From NCBI RefSeq assembly GCF_002412165.1, contig NZ_NXIA01000010.1:62001-126000 (forward strand): 64,000 nucleotides of DNA, read 5' to 3'. The notes under the pieces were generated by a model. It ran no database searches, had not been told where the DNA came from, and saw only the letters and a program-made list of their open reading frames with translations. The first letter of the stretch is position 1. Each line of letters opens with the position of its first letter. The position numbers and the translations under genes are program-made. Source of the DNA: Curtobacterium sp. 'Ferrero'. Its GTDB lineage: Bacteria; Actinomycetota; Actinomycetes; Actinomycetales; Microbacteriaceae. Below are positions 16,579 to 24,604 of the stretch, piece after piece.

Positions 16579-17028
16579 GTGCTGGAGCCGACGGACCTCC
16601 TCGGGGAGTGGGAACTGCGGCGGACCGTGGTCGACCGCCGCGCCGGCGCCGCGGGCACCGTCACCGGCAGCACGACCCTGACCGCGACCGACGCGCACGA
16701 GGTCCGCTGGGACGAGTCCGGCACGATGACCCTCGACGGCCGCACCGTGCCGGTCTCGCGGACGCTGTTCGTCCGCAGGACCCGGGCAGGAGGTGACGCA
16801 GCCCGCACCGCGGCCGACCACGCCTGGACGGTGCACTTCTCCGACGGCCGCGTGTTCCACCCCTGGGTCTGGGGGAGCGCGGTGGCGCACGCCTGCTCGC
16901 CCGACGACTACACCGGCGTGCTCGACGGCGACACCGCGCTCTGGACGGTCCGGTGGGACGCCGTCGGCCCCGCGAAGGACTACACCCTCACGAGCGAGCT
17001 CCGACGTCGGACCCGCGCGGCAGACTGA
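16579..17028 (+). CDS. DUF6314 family protein
   Basis: A 149-residue beta-rich protein. The layout LLGEWELRRTVVDRR..G..TGSTTL...ESGTMTLDG...SRTLFVRR...VHFSDGRVFHPW...HACSPDDYTGVL...WTVRWDAVGPAKDYTLTS matches DUF6314, a lipocalin-like family of unknown function. GTG start with TAGGGT (16567-16572) 6 nt upstream: leaderless. It may be cotranscribed with the pentapeptide gene. Confidence 0.8.
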   Translation: MLEPTDLLGEWELRRTVVDRRAGAAGTVTGSTTLTATDAHEVRWDESGTMTLDGRTVPVSRTLFVRRTRAGGDAARTAADHAWTVHFSDGRVFHPWVWGSAVAHACSPDDYTGVLDGDTALWTVRWDAVGPAKDYTLTSELRRRTRAAD

Positions 17029-17032
17029 ACGC

Positions 17033-17701
17033 ATGGCCCGCAGAACCGACGGCACCGACGCCCCACGCACCTCCATCACCGAGCCGGGCGACCTCGAGCC
17101 GTGGGCGCCCGGACCCGGTGACGTCCTGTCGGGCGACCGGATCGAGGGCAAGCACATCGCGGTGCTCGACCTCGCAGGGGAGCGCGTGCCCGACCTCGAG
17201 CTGGAGGAGTCCGTCGTCGAGGTCCTCCGCGCCGGGGACGCCGACCTCCGCGGCCTCCGTGCCCGCGACGCCGTGGTCGAGGAACTCGACGCCCCGGTCC
17301 TCCGCGCGTCGAGCAGCACCTGGCGGACGGTCCGGCTGTCGGGCGGCCGCGTGGGATCCGCCGAACTGTACGACTCCGCGATGGACGGGGTCGAGTTCGT
17401 CGGCATGAAGCTCGGGTTCGTGAACCTCCGCGGAGCGACCCTCACCGACGTCGTGTTCCGCGACTGCGTCGTCGACGAGCTCGACCTCGCCGACGCGAAG
17501 CTGCTCCGGGTCGCGTTCCCCGGCACGCGGATCCGGGCGGTCGAGGGGACGAACACCCGCATCGAGCACGTCGACCTGCGCGACGCCGACCTCGACCGGA
17601 CGGAACGGCTCGAGGGCCTCCGTGGCGCGACCATCGGCACGGACCAGCTGTACACGCTGGCGCCGCTGCTCGCGACCCAGGCCGGCTACCGCGTGGGCTG
17701 A
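17033..17701 (+). CDS. Pentapeptide repeat protein
   Basis: A 222-residue protein with degenerate pentapeptide repeats (A/C-D/N-L-X-X type) over about residues 40-205; the clearest copies are ADLRGLRARDA, FVNLRGATL, ELDLADAKL and VDLRDADLD. Such proteins fold as right-handed quadrilateral beta helices; some mimic DNA and protect gyrase, but most have unknown roles. CAGACT lies 6 nt before the ATG. Its 3' end overlaps the 3' end of the convergent flavoprotein gene by 16 bases. Confidence 0.8.
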   Translation: MARRTDGTDAPRTSITEPGDLEPWAPGPGDVLSGDRIEGKHIAVLDLAGERVPDLELEESVVEVLRAGDADLRGLRARDAVVEELDAPVLRASSSTWRTVRLSGGRVGSAELYDSAMDGVEFVGMKLGFVNLRGATLTDVVFRDCVVDELDLADAKLLRVAFPGTRIRAVEGTNTRIEHVDLRDADLDRTERLEGLRGATIGTDQLYTLAPLLATQAGYRVG

Positions 17702-18669
17702 GGCGTCGCCGCCGCGCCGACCGCCGCCACCAGTTCCGCCTGCACGAGGTCCCCGTGCACCGCTGCACCGACCGCCGTCCCGGCAGCAGCCGACGCGATC
17801 ACCGTCGCCATCGGTGCGGTCACGTTCCCGGCCGCGTACACGCCCCGGACCGCCGTCTGACCGACGCCGTCGACCGTCAGCGCACTCCCGTACCGGTGGT
17901 CGCCCACCACGAAGTCGGAGGCCGCCAGACCGATCCCGGCGAGGAAGTCCACGCGCGCCTCGGTCGTGCTCGCCGCCGCGAGCGCGTCGAGCGCGACGAA
18001 GTCGCCGGAACCCAGGGTCACGCCGGTCAGCCGATCGCCATCGGCATGCACCGCCGCCATCAGATCGTGCACGACCTTGATGCCGCGTGCACGGAGACCG
18101 GCCAGGGTGGTGTCATCGAGCAGGGACGGATCGGTGACGAACGCCGTCACGTCGTCGCTCAGGGCCCGGAACATCAGGGCGTGGTGCGCGCCGTTCGGCG
18201 TCGACACGAGCACGCCGATCCGCTGGTCGCGGACCTCCCACCCGTGGCAGAACGGGCAGTGCACGACGCCGCGGCCCCACTGTTCGGCGAGGCCCGGTAC
18301 GTCCGGCAGGACGTCCACGGCGCCGGAGGCGACGACCACCCTGCGGGTCGTGACGACCGCGCCGGACTCGAGCGTGACCGAGAAGGCGACCGGATCCGCG
18401 GCGTCCCCCTCCGTGGCGGACGCCGCCACGACCCTCCCGGCCGTCACGTCGACGCCGTAGCGGTCGACCTCGGCGCGACCGAGGCGGTACAGCTCGCCAG
18501 GTGACGTGCCCTCCTGGCCGAGGAAGTTGTGGACGCCCTGCGCCGAGGCGTTGCGCGCCTCGCCGGAGTCGACGACGAGCACGGAGCGCCGTGACCGTCC
18601 GAGGATGAGTGCGGCCGACAGGCCTGCGGCGGAGCCGCCGATGACGACGACGTCGAAGTGATCTGGCAT
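17686..18669 (-). CDS. NAD(P)/FAD-dependent oxidoreductase (thioredoxin reductase-like)
   Basis: A 327-residue flavoprotein of the low-molecular-weight thioredoxin reductase fold. FAD site VVVIGGSAAGLSAA starts at residue 7, a second nucleotide site follows the middle, and GVYAAGNVT near the C-terminus completes the FAD pocket. The redox pair is C138-P-F-C141 (VHCPFCHGWE) instead of CAT/VC, as in many stand-alone family members not serving thioredoxin. The ATG has GAGGCT (minus strand, 18676-18681) 6 nt upstream: leaderless. It is divergent from an XRE-cupin regulator that is a plausible controller. Confidence 0.88.
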   Translation of the reverse strand: MPDHFDVVVIGGSAAGLSAALILGRSRRSVLVVDSGEARNASAQGVHNFLGQEGTSPGELYRLGRAEVDRYGVDVTAGRVVAASATEGDAADPVAFSVTLESGAVVTTRRVVVASGAVDVLPDVPGLAEQWGRGVVHCPFCHGWEVRDQRIGVLVSTPNGAHHALMFRALSDDVTAFVTDPSLLDDTTLAGLRARGIKVVHDLMAAVHADGDRLTGVTLGSGDFVALDALAAASTTEARVDFLAGIGLAASDFVVGDHRYGSALTVDGVGQTAVRGVYAAGNVTAPMATVIASAAAGTAVGAAVHGDLVQAELVAAVGAAATPQPTR

Positions 18670-18700
18670 GTCCGCAGCCTCGCCGCCTGGGGGCGCTGCT

Positions 18701-18729
18701 GGCAACAACGCTTGCCGGAGTGGCAACAT
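18701..18729. promoter_or_regulatory. Inverted repeat GGCAA-N6-TTGCC plus third half-site
   Basis: GGCAA (18701-18705) and TTGCC (18712-18716) form an inverted repeat, and GGCAAC recurs at 18722-18727. All lie in the 66-bp gap between the divergent flavoprotein and XRE-cupin genes and overlap both promoters (GAGGCT on minus, CAACAT at 18724-18729 on plus). A candidate operator for the XRE protein. Confidence 0.4.
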
Positions 18730-18735
18730 GGCGGT

Positions 18736-19362
18736 GTGGCACACGACCAGGAGGCGCAGCTCGCCGCGCGGACGACGGCTGAGGTCGTCGAGGGGGTCGG
18801 CCCACGACTGCGCGCGCTGCGCGGACGCCGCGACGTCACGCTGGCGGCGCTCGCCGCCGAGACCGGGATCTCGGTGTCGACGCTGTCGCGGCTCGAGTCC
18901 GGGCGGCGCAAGCCGACGCTCGAGCTGCTCCTGCCGCTCGCGCGAACCTACCGTGTGCCGCTCGACGACCTCGTGGGAGCACCACGGACCGGCGACCCGC
19001 GCGTGCACCTGCGGCCGGAACTCCACGGCGGTCGGGTCGTCGTGCCCCTCACCCGGCGAGCGGGTGGTGTCCGCGCGTTCAAGCAGCTCATCCCGCCGGG
19101 TCCGTCGACCACCGACCGGAGCCTGAAGACCCACGAGGGCTACGAGTGGCTCTACGTCCTGTCCGGCCGTGTGCTCCTGCTGCTCGGCGAGCGGCAGTTC
19201 GACCTCGGTCCCGGCGAGGTCGTCGAGTTCGACACGCACACGCCGCACTGGGTGGGCAACGTCTCCGACGAGGCGGCCGAGGTGCTGTGCCTGTACGGGC
19301 CGCAGGGCGAGCGGGCACATGTCCGCTCGCGCCCCGCCGGGCGGCCGGCTCCGGTCGACTAG
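18736..19362 (+). CDS. XRE family regulator with C-terminal cupin domain
   Basis: A 208-residue regulator. Residues 23-76 are an XRE helix-turn-helix (LRALRGRRDVTLAALA then ISVSTLSRLESGRRKPTLE). Residues about 110-195 are a cupin barrel (THEGYEWLYVLSGRV, LLGERQFDLGPGEVVEFDTHTPHW). The family senses small ligands. GTG start at 18736 has CAACAT 6 nt upstream, so leaderless. Divergent from the flavoprotein gene with a candidate operator between. Its TAG stop shares the tetramer CTAG with the stop of the convergent lipoprotein gene. Confidence 0.9.
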   Translation: MAHDQEAQLAARTTAEVVEGVGPRLRALRGRRDVTLAALAAETGISVSTLSRLESGRRKPTLELLLPLARTYRVPLDDLVGAPRTGDPRVHLRPELHGGRVVVPLTRRAGGVRAFKQLIPPGPSTTDRSLKTHEGYEWLYVLSGRVLLLLGERQFDLGPGEVVEFDTHTPHWVGNVSDEAAEVLCLYGPQGERAHVRSRPAGRPAPVD

Positions 19363-20069
19363 AAGACGTGCGCGATGACGTCGTCGAGCAGACCGGACGT
19401 CGGGATGTTCGCCTGCTGGATGTGGATGCCGACGTCGCCGCGGGTGGAGTAGGTGTCGCCGTCCGTGACCGGGTACTGGCTGTCCTGTGAGATCCGCTGG
19501 CACCGGTAACCGTAGCCGTCGTGTGCGCAGTCGTACCCGTCCAGTGCGCTCTGCAGGTGCGCGTACGTCTTCGTGGAGTCGACGACGGCGACGCGGATCG
19601 ACAGGAACGTGATGTCGGCGCGGGGGTCACGCCAGACGCAGTACAGGCTCGTGCCGTCGGGCTGCAGCACCGGCGTCAGGGCGTCCTTCGGCACCTCGAC
19701 CGGGTCACCGACGACGGTCGGGTCGTTGAGCGGCATCGCGGCGAACGAGTCGTCCCACCTGCCGGCGGTGATGAGCCCGGTGCACGTGTCGGGCAGGTGC
19801 CCGCGGTCGTCGTCGACCCCGGGGACCGGGGTGATCGTCGAGGTCGGCCGGGGTGACGTCGTGCCGGTGCCGGTCCCTCCGGTGCCCGTCGCGCCGCTGC
19901 CGGACCCTTCGCTGCCGGTCGTCGTCGCCGAGGCCGAGCCGGACGGCGGGGCGGCGGTCGGGTCGGCTGCGGTGACCGGAGCGCACCCCGCCAGCGCGAC
20001 CGCCGCGAGCAGTGCGGCCCCGGCGCTCGCGGCGAGCGCCGTACCGTGGAAGTCCTTCGTCGGTGCCAT
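19359..20069 (-). CDS. Hypothetical lipoprotein
   Basis: A 236-residue lipoprotein: signal peptide with lipobox VALAGC (Cys29), then a Ser/Gly/Thr-rich low-complexity linker (about 36-80), then a folded domain with four cysteines (TCTGL, YCVW, DCAH, RCQR) that may form disulfides. The layout resembles DUF3558-type actinobacterial lipoproteins, but I am not sure of the family. Ribosome-binding site GGGGGGAC before the ATG. The stop overlaps the XRE-cupin stop by four bases. Confidence 0.75.
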   Translation of the reverse strand: MAPTKDFHGTALAASAGAALLAAVALAGCAPVTAADPTAAPPSGSASATTTGSEGSGSGATGTGGTGTGTTSPRPTSTITPVPGVDDDRGHLPDTCTGLITAGRWDDSFAAMPLNDPTVVGDPVEVPKDALTPVLQPDGTSLYCVWRDPRADITFLSIRVAVVDSTKTYAHLQSALDGYDCAHDGYGYRCQRISQDSQYPVTDGDTYSTRGDVGIHIQQANIPTSGLLDDVIAHVF

Positions 20070-20177
20070 GCGTCCCCCCGGAATCGTGCGTGTCGTGCAC
20101 GCTAGTCCGCGCTCGGCCGGCGCATCCGCAGGGCGCTGGGATCGTCACCGGATCGTGTCCGGACGACGCCCCTCGCC

Positions 20178-20289
20178 CGTGCGCCCCGGCCGGCAGTCCC
20201 CCCGGTGCGTCCCGGCCGGCGGTTCCCCGCCCGGTGTGTCCCGGCTGGCGGTTCCTCCCCGGTGGACCCCGGCCGGTGCTTCCGTCCGG
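20178..20289. repeat. Degenerate ~28-bp tandem repeat
   Basis: Four imperfect copies of a unit of the form GGTGYGYCCCGGCYGGCGGTTCCYCC start near 20178, 20204, 20233 and 20261, just downstream of the LacI gene stop. Each copy contains CCCGGCYGG. It may be a minisatellite and may also act as a terminator region for the LacI gene. The rest of the gap 20070-20177 holds only the lipoprotein promoter region (TAGCGT on the minus strand near 20100). Confidence 0.6.
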
Positions 20290-20300
20290 GCAGGTTCCGG

Positions 20301-21284
20301 TCAGTCGCGCCAGACCACCCGGGGCGCGAGCAGCCGGTGCCCCGTGGACGACGGCAGGACCGAGCGGCCGGAGCCCATCAGCAGTTCGACGGCAGCCGAC
20401 GCCGCCGCGGCCAGTGGCTGTTCGACGCTCGAGATCCCGACGGCCTCGGCGACGGGGGTGTCGTCGTAGCCCACCAGGGTCACGTCGTCGCCGAGCGCGA
20501 ACCGGGCCCCGAGCGCGAGGGTGTCCGACGCGCACACGACCGCGTCGAAGCGCGCCCCGGCGGCCACCGCGTCCGTGACGGCACGGGTCGCCGCGGTGAC
20601 GTCGTCCTCGCTCGAGAGCCCCACGCCCTCCAGCCCGGCTGCCGCGAGGGCCTCGGCCCAGCCGGTCCGGCGCTCGTCACCGGAGCCGGACGGGCTCGGC
20701 CAGCCGAGGAACCCGATGCGCCGGTGCCCGCGCGCCACGAGCCCCGTCGTCGCGTCGCGGAGCCCGGCCCGCCCGTCGACGTCCACCCAGGGGTGTGGGG
20801 CGTGGTCCATGTCGTCCAGGCCCCAGGGTCGACCGAACGTCACGAACGGGACGGCCGACTCGACCAGCCAGGACGCCCGCGGATCACCGTGCGCCGTCGA
20901 GGTGAGGACGAAGCCGTCGACGTCCGACCCCTCGACCAGGCGCTCCATGTGCGTGAGCTCGTCGTCGACGTCGGTGGCGGTGAAGAGCAGGATCCGCATG
21001 CCGCGCTCGTCCGCGCTCTCGACCAGGGCGTGCAGGAACCGGTCGAGCACGGCGCCGGAGATGCCGTGCACGGGCGGGAGCCGCACCCCGAGGGTCGAGC
21101 TCTGCCGGGTGCGGAGTCGTCGCGCGGAGGCGTGGGGACGGTACCCGAGGTCCTGGATGGCGGCCTGCACCCGGGTCAGCGTCGCGGGACGGACGATCTC
21201 GGGCCGGTTCAGCGCGTTCGACACCGTCTGTCGGGACACGCCGGCGGCCGCAGCGACGTCGGCGACGGTGGCGGGAGTGGACAC
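20301..21284 (-). CDS. LacI family transcriptional regulator
   Basis: A 327-residue LacI/GalR repressor. The N-terminal helix-turn-helix is TVADVAAAAGVSRQTVSNALN (about 6-27), followed by the hinge and a periplasmic-binding-protein-like sugar domain ending with DDVTLVGYDDTPVAEAVGISSVEQPLAA. The start is set at GTG 21284 because TAGCGT (minus, 21292-21297) lies 7 nt upstream in the leaderless arrangement; a GTG at 21293 overlaps that hexamer. It is divergent from the sugar ABC operon, whose promoter holds two 14-bp palindromes, so it very likely represses that operon. Confidence 0.92.
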   Translation of the reverse strand: MSTPATVADVAAAAGVSRQTVSNALNRPEIVRPATLTRVQAAIQDLGYRPHASARRLRTRQSSTLGVRLPPVHGISGAVLDRFLHALVESADERGMRILLFTATDVDDELTHMERLVEGSDVDGFVLTSTAHGDPRASWLVESAVPFVTFGRPWGLDDMDHAPHPWVDVDGRAGLRDATTGLVARGHRRIGFLGWPSPSGSGDERRTGWAEALAAAGLEGVGLSSEDDVTAATRAVTDAVAAGARFDAVVCASDTLALGARFALGDDVTLVGYDDTPVAEAVGISSVEQPLAAAASAAVELLMGSGRSVLPSSTGHRLLAPRVVWRD

Positions 21285-21324
21285 GCTCTTCACGCTAGCG
21301 CCTCCCGGGTGTATGGTCGACGCG

Positions 21325-21352
21325 TTTGATCGATCAAATTTGAACGATCAAG
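21325..21352. promoter_or_regulatory. Two adjacent LacI-type operators
   Basis: TTTGATCGATCAAA (21325-21338) is a perfect 14-bp palindrome with the central CG typical of LacI-family operators. A second, imperfect copy TTTGAACGATCAAG follows directly (21339-21352). They lie between the LacI gene and the ABC operon start, 27 bases before the substrate-binding protein ATG. Confidence 0.8.
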
Positions 21353-21378
21353 AGTCCACCTCGACGAGGAGTCACCCG

Positions 21379-22647
21379 ATGCAACGACGCACAGCACGCA
21401 AGCTGGCCGCGGGAGCGATCGCGCTCACGGCCGCCCTCTCCCTCTCGGCCTGCGGGTCCGGGTTCTCCGGATCCGGCAGCGGTTCCGGTTCCGACTCCGC
21501 CAGCGGCGGACTCACGTCGAGCGACAAGGCGCTGAGCGTGCTCATCGGCTCCTCGGGCGACGCCGAGACCAGCGCCGTCAAGACCGCGGCCGCCGCGTGG
21601 TCGAAGTCGTCGGGCACCAAGGCGACGGTCCAGGCCGCGAACAACCTCGACCAGCAGCTCGCACAGGGCTTCGCCGCTGGCAAGCCCGCGGACGTCTTCT
21701 ACGTCAGCACCTCGTCCCTCGCCGGGTACGCCTCGAACGGGTCGCTCCTGGCATACGGCGACCAACTCGAGGACAAGGGCGACTTCTACCCGACGCTGAC
21801 GAAGTCGTTCACCCTCGACGACAAGCTGTACTGCGCGCCGAAGGACTTCTCGACCCTCGCGCTGTTCATCAACACGGCTGACTGGAAGGCCGCCGGTCTG
21901 ACGGACGCCGACGTCCCGACCACCTGGGACCAGCTGGCGACCGTCGCGGGGAAGCTCACGCAGGACGGCCGGGTCGGTCTCGCGACGAGCCCCCAGGTCG
22001 AGCGTCTCGGTGCCTTCATGGCACAGGCCGGTGGCGCGCTCACGAACAGCGACCAGACGAAGGCGACCGTCGACTCGGCCGCCAACGTGCAGGCCCTCGA
22101 CTACGTGAAGGGGCTGCTGCAGAAGGGTTCGATGAAGTTCTCGAGCGACCTCGGCGAGAGCTGGGGCGGGGACGCGTTCGGCAAGAACAAGGCGGCGATG
22201 ACGATCGAGGGCAACTGGCTCACGGGCGCCATGCAGTCGAGCTACCCGAGCGTCGACTACAAGGTGGTCGCGCTGCCGGAGGGCCCGAAGGGCGCCGGCA
22301 CGCTGCAGTTCACGAACTGCTGGGGCATCGCGAAGGACTCGCCCAACCAGAAGGCGGCGCTGTCGTTCGTCGAGAAGATGACCAGCACGGACCAGCAGCT
22401 CGCGTTCGCGAAGGCCTTCGGCGTGATGCCCAGCGTCGAGTCGGCGGCGAGCACCTGGAAGCAGGAGTACCCGCAGGACGCTGCGTTCCTCGACCAGGCC
22501 TCGTCCGCGCAGGGGCTCCCGACCAAGAGCGGGACGGCCGACGTGATCGCTGACCTCGACTCGAAGCTCGGCGCGCTCAAGACGACGGACGTGAAGGCCC
22601 TGCTCGAGGGCGTGCAGAAGAACATGACCGCCGCGCTGAAGGGCTGA
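21379..22647 (+). CDS. Sugar ABC transporter substrate-binding lipoprotein
   Basis: A 422-residue extracellular solute-binding protein of family 1 (MalE-like). Signal peptide with lipobox LSLSAC (Cys25), a Gly/Ser-rich tether, then a binding domain with CAPKDFSTLALFINTADWKAAGL, ...MTIEGNWLTGAM... and ALPEGPKGAG, all typical of carbohydrate binders. Ribosome-binding site GAGGAG before ATG. First gene of a five-base-spaced or overlapping operon with two permeases and a glycosidase; controlled by the LacI operators upstream. Likely substrate: an oligosaccharide, perhaps alpha-glucan. Confidence 0.93.
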   Translation: MQRRTARKLAAGAIALTAALSLSACGSGFSGSGSGSGSDSASGGLTSSDKALSVLIGSSGDAETSAVKTAAAAWSKSSGTKATVQAANNLDQQLAQGFAAGKPADVFYVSTSSLAGYASNGSLLAYGDQLEDKGDFYPTLTKSFTLDDKLYCAPKDFSTLALFINTADWKAAGLTDADVPTTWDQLATVAGKLTQDGRVGLATSPQVERLGAFMAQAGGALTNSDQTKATVDSAANVQALDYVKGLLQKGSMKFSSDLGESWGGDAFGKNKAAMTIEGNWLTGAMQSSYPSVDYKVVALPEGPKGAGTLQFTNCWGIAKDSPNQKAALSFVEKMTSTDQQLAFAKAFGVMPSVESAASTWKQEYPQDAAFLDQASSAQGLPTKSGTADVIADLDSKLGALKTTDVKALLEGVQKNMTAALKG

Positions 22648-22652
22648 CGGAC

Positions 22653-23693
22653 GTGTCCCGGAAGAACCGCGCGGAGGCCGTGTCCGGCTGGCTGTTCACC
22701 GCGCCCGTGGTGGTCGTGCTCGGCCTGTTCCTGCTCGTGCCGGTCGTCATGGCGGCGTGGGTGAGCGTCTCGGACTGGCGCGGGGTCGGCAGCCCGTTCT
22801 CGTCCGACGTGTCGTTCGTCGGTGCGCAGAACTACGCGAAGATCCTCGCCGGGGGCGGCCTCGACGAGCAGAACTTCGGCACCGCGCTGCGGAACAACCT
22901 CTGGTACGTCGTGTTCGTCGTGCCGCTGCAGACCGCCGTCGCGCTCGGCCTCGCCGTGTTGGTGAACGGTCGGGCACTGCGGGGCCGCGGGTTCTTCCGG
23001 ACCGCGTTCTACTTCCCGTCCGTCACGAGCTCGGTGGCGATCACCGTCCTCTGGCTGTTCCTGTTCTCGTCGTCGGGCGCCGTGAACGCGATCATCGGCT
23101 GGATCGGCCTGAAGGGTCCGAACTGGTTCAACGAGCCGACCGGCATCTTCCAGCTCGGCGCCGGGAACCCCCCGGCGTTCCTCGCCGACCACACCATGCT
23201 CGGCATCTCGTGGTGGGAGTGGCTGTCCGGGCCGTCCGTCGCGATGACGGCGTTCATCCTCCTGGCCGTGTTCACCACGAGCGGCACCTTCATGCTCCTG
23301 TTCATCGCGGCCCTGCAGAACCTGTCGACCGAGGTGGACGAGGCCGCGATGATCGACGGCGCCGGTGCGTGGACGCGGTTCTGGCGGGTCACGCTGCCGC
23401 AGCTGCGACCGACCCTGTTCACCGTGCTGACGCTCGGGCTGATCGGGACCTGGCAGGTGTTCGACCAGATCTACACCGGCACGAAGGGCGCCCCGGCGAA
23501 CACCACGCTCACCCCGGCGTACCTGTCGTACACATCGGCGTTCGGCAGTCAGCAGTGGGGCGTCGGGGCGGCGATCGCGTTCGTCCTGTTCGCGATCATC
23601 GTCGTCTTCACGCTGCTGCAGCGCTGGGCGCTCAAGGAGCGCCCCGTGTCGCGCCGTCGCATGCGCTGGATCGAGCAGGGAGGGTCACGATGA
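22653..23693 (+). CDS. Sugar ABC transporter permease (MalF-like)
   Basis: A 346-residue inner-membrane permease with six or more helices. The EAA loop that contacts the ATPase is visible as EAAMIDGAGAWTRFWRVTLP at about residues 229-248. A periplasmic segment (about 130-195) is longer than minimal. It starts at a GTG five bases after the binding protein stop and overlaps the next permease by ATGA. No ATPase gene is present in the operon; a shared MsiK-type ATPase elsewhere is inferred. Confidence 0.93.
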   Translation: MSRKNRAEAVSGWLFTAPVVVVLGLFLLVPVVMAAWVSVSDWRGVGSPFSSDVSFVGAQNYAKILAGGGLDEQNFGTALRNNLWYVVFVVPLQTAVALGLAVLVNGRALRGRGFFRTAFYFPSVTSSVAITVLWLFLFSSSGAVNAIIGWIGLKGPNWFNEPTGIFQLGAGNPPAFLADHTMLGISWWEWLSGPSVAMTAFILLAVFTTSGTFMLLFIAALQNLSTEVDEAAMIDGAGAWTRFWRVTLPQLRPTLFTVLTLGLIGTWQVFDQIYTGTKGAPANTTLTPAYLSYTSAFGSQQWGVGAAIAFVLFAIIVVFTLLQRWALKERPVSRRRMRWIEQGGSR

Positions 23694-24604
23694 CCGCCAC
23701 GTCCACCCGGCCGGGAGGCACGGTGCCGGACCTCCGCGCCGCCACCGTCACGCAGGCACCCGGCCCGGGCCGGCGGCCACGCCGGCTCACCGGGCGCGGG
23801 ATCGCCCTGCTGGTCGTCGGCGTCGTCATCGCCACGGTGTACCTGCTGCCGTTCTACGTCGCGATCGTGAACGCGTTCAAGACCGACCAGGACGCCTCGC
23901 TCCACCCGCTGGCGCTCCCGACGACCTGGACGGGCGCGGCGTTCCGGACGCTGTTCGAGAACTCGGACTTCGGGATCTGGACGATGAACTCGGTGATCGT
24001 CGCGGTGTTCGTGACGCTCGGCCGGATCTTCTTCGACTCGCTCGCCGGGTACGCCCTCGCCCGGCTCCACTTCCCCGGACGCCAGACCGTCTTCGCCCTC
24101 GTCATCGCCGTGATGGCGGTCCCCGGGGTCGTCCTGCTCATCCCGAAGTTCCTCGTTATCAACCAGCTCGGCATGTACGACTCGTACTCGGGCATGATCG
24201 TCCCGCTGCTCGTCGACGCCGCCGGCGTGTTCATCATGAAGAACTTCTTCGAGTCGATCCCGGTGAGCGTCGAGGAACAGGCCCGCATCGACGGCGCCGG
24301 AGTGTTCCGGACGTTCTGGTCGATCGTGCTGCCGATGGCGCGGCCGGCCGTCGTCACGATCACGATCCTGTCGTTCCAGGGCTCGTGGAACGAGCTCGCG
24401 CACTTCATCGTCTCGACGTCGTCGCCGAACCTGACGACCCTCACCAAGGGTGTCGCGTCGCTCGCGTCCGGAGCGCTCAGTGCCGGCAACCAGTACCCGA
24501 TCAAGCTCGCCGCCGCGTTCGTCATGACGATCCCGGTCGCGATCGCGTTCTTCGTCTTCCAGAAGCGCATCATGAACTCCAGCGAAGGGGCGGTCAAGGA
24601 ATGA
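23690..24604 (+). CDS. Sugar ABC transporter permease (MalG-like)
   Basis: A 304-residue permease, partner of the preceding gene. A basic, Pro-rich N-terminus leads into six predicted helices; the EAA-type loop is EEQARIDGAGVFRTFWSIVLP near residue 200. Start ATG overlaps the previous stop (ATGA), and its own stop overlaps the next start in the same way, so all four genes should be translated in a coupled manner. Confidence 0.93.
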   Translation: MTATSTRPGGTVPDLRAATVTQAPGPGRRPRRLTGRGIALLVVGVVIATVYLLPFYVAIVNAFKTDQDASLHPLALPTTWTGAAFRTLFENSDFGIWTMNSVIVAVFVTLGRIFFDSLAGYALARLHFPGRQTVFALVIAVMAVPGVVLLIPKFLVINQLGMYDSYSGMIVPLLVDAAGVFIMKNFFESIPVSVEEQARIDGAGVFRTFWSIVLPMARPAVVTITILSFQGSWNELAHFIVSTSSPNLTTLTKGVASLASGALSAGNQYPIKLAAAFVMTIPVAIAFFVFQKRIMNSSEGAVKE

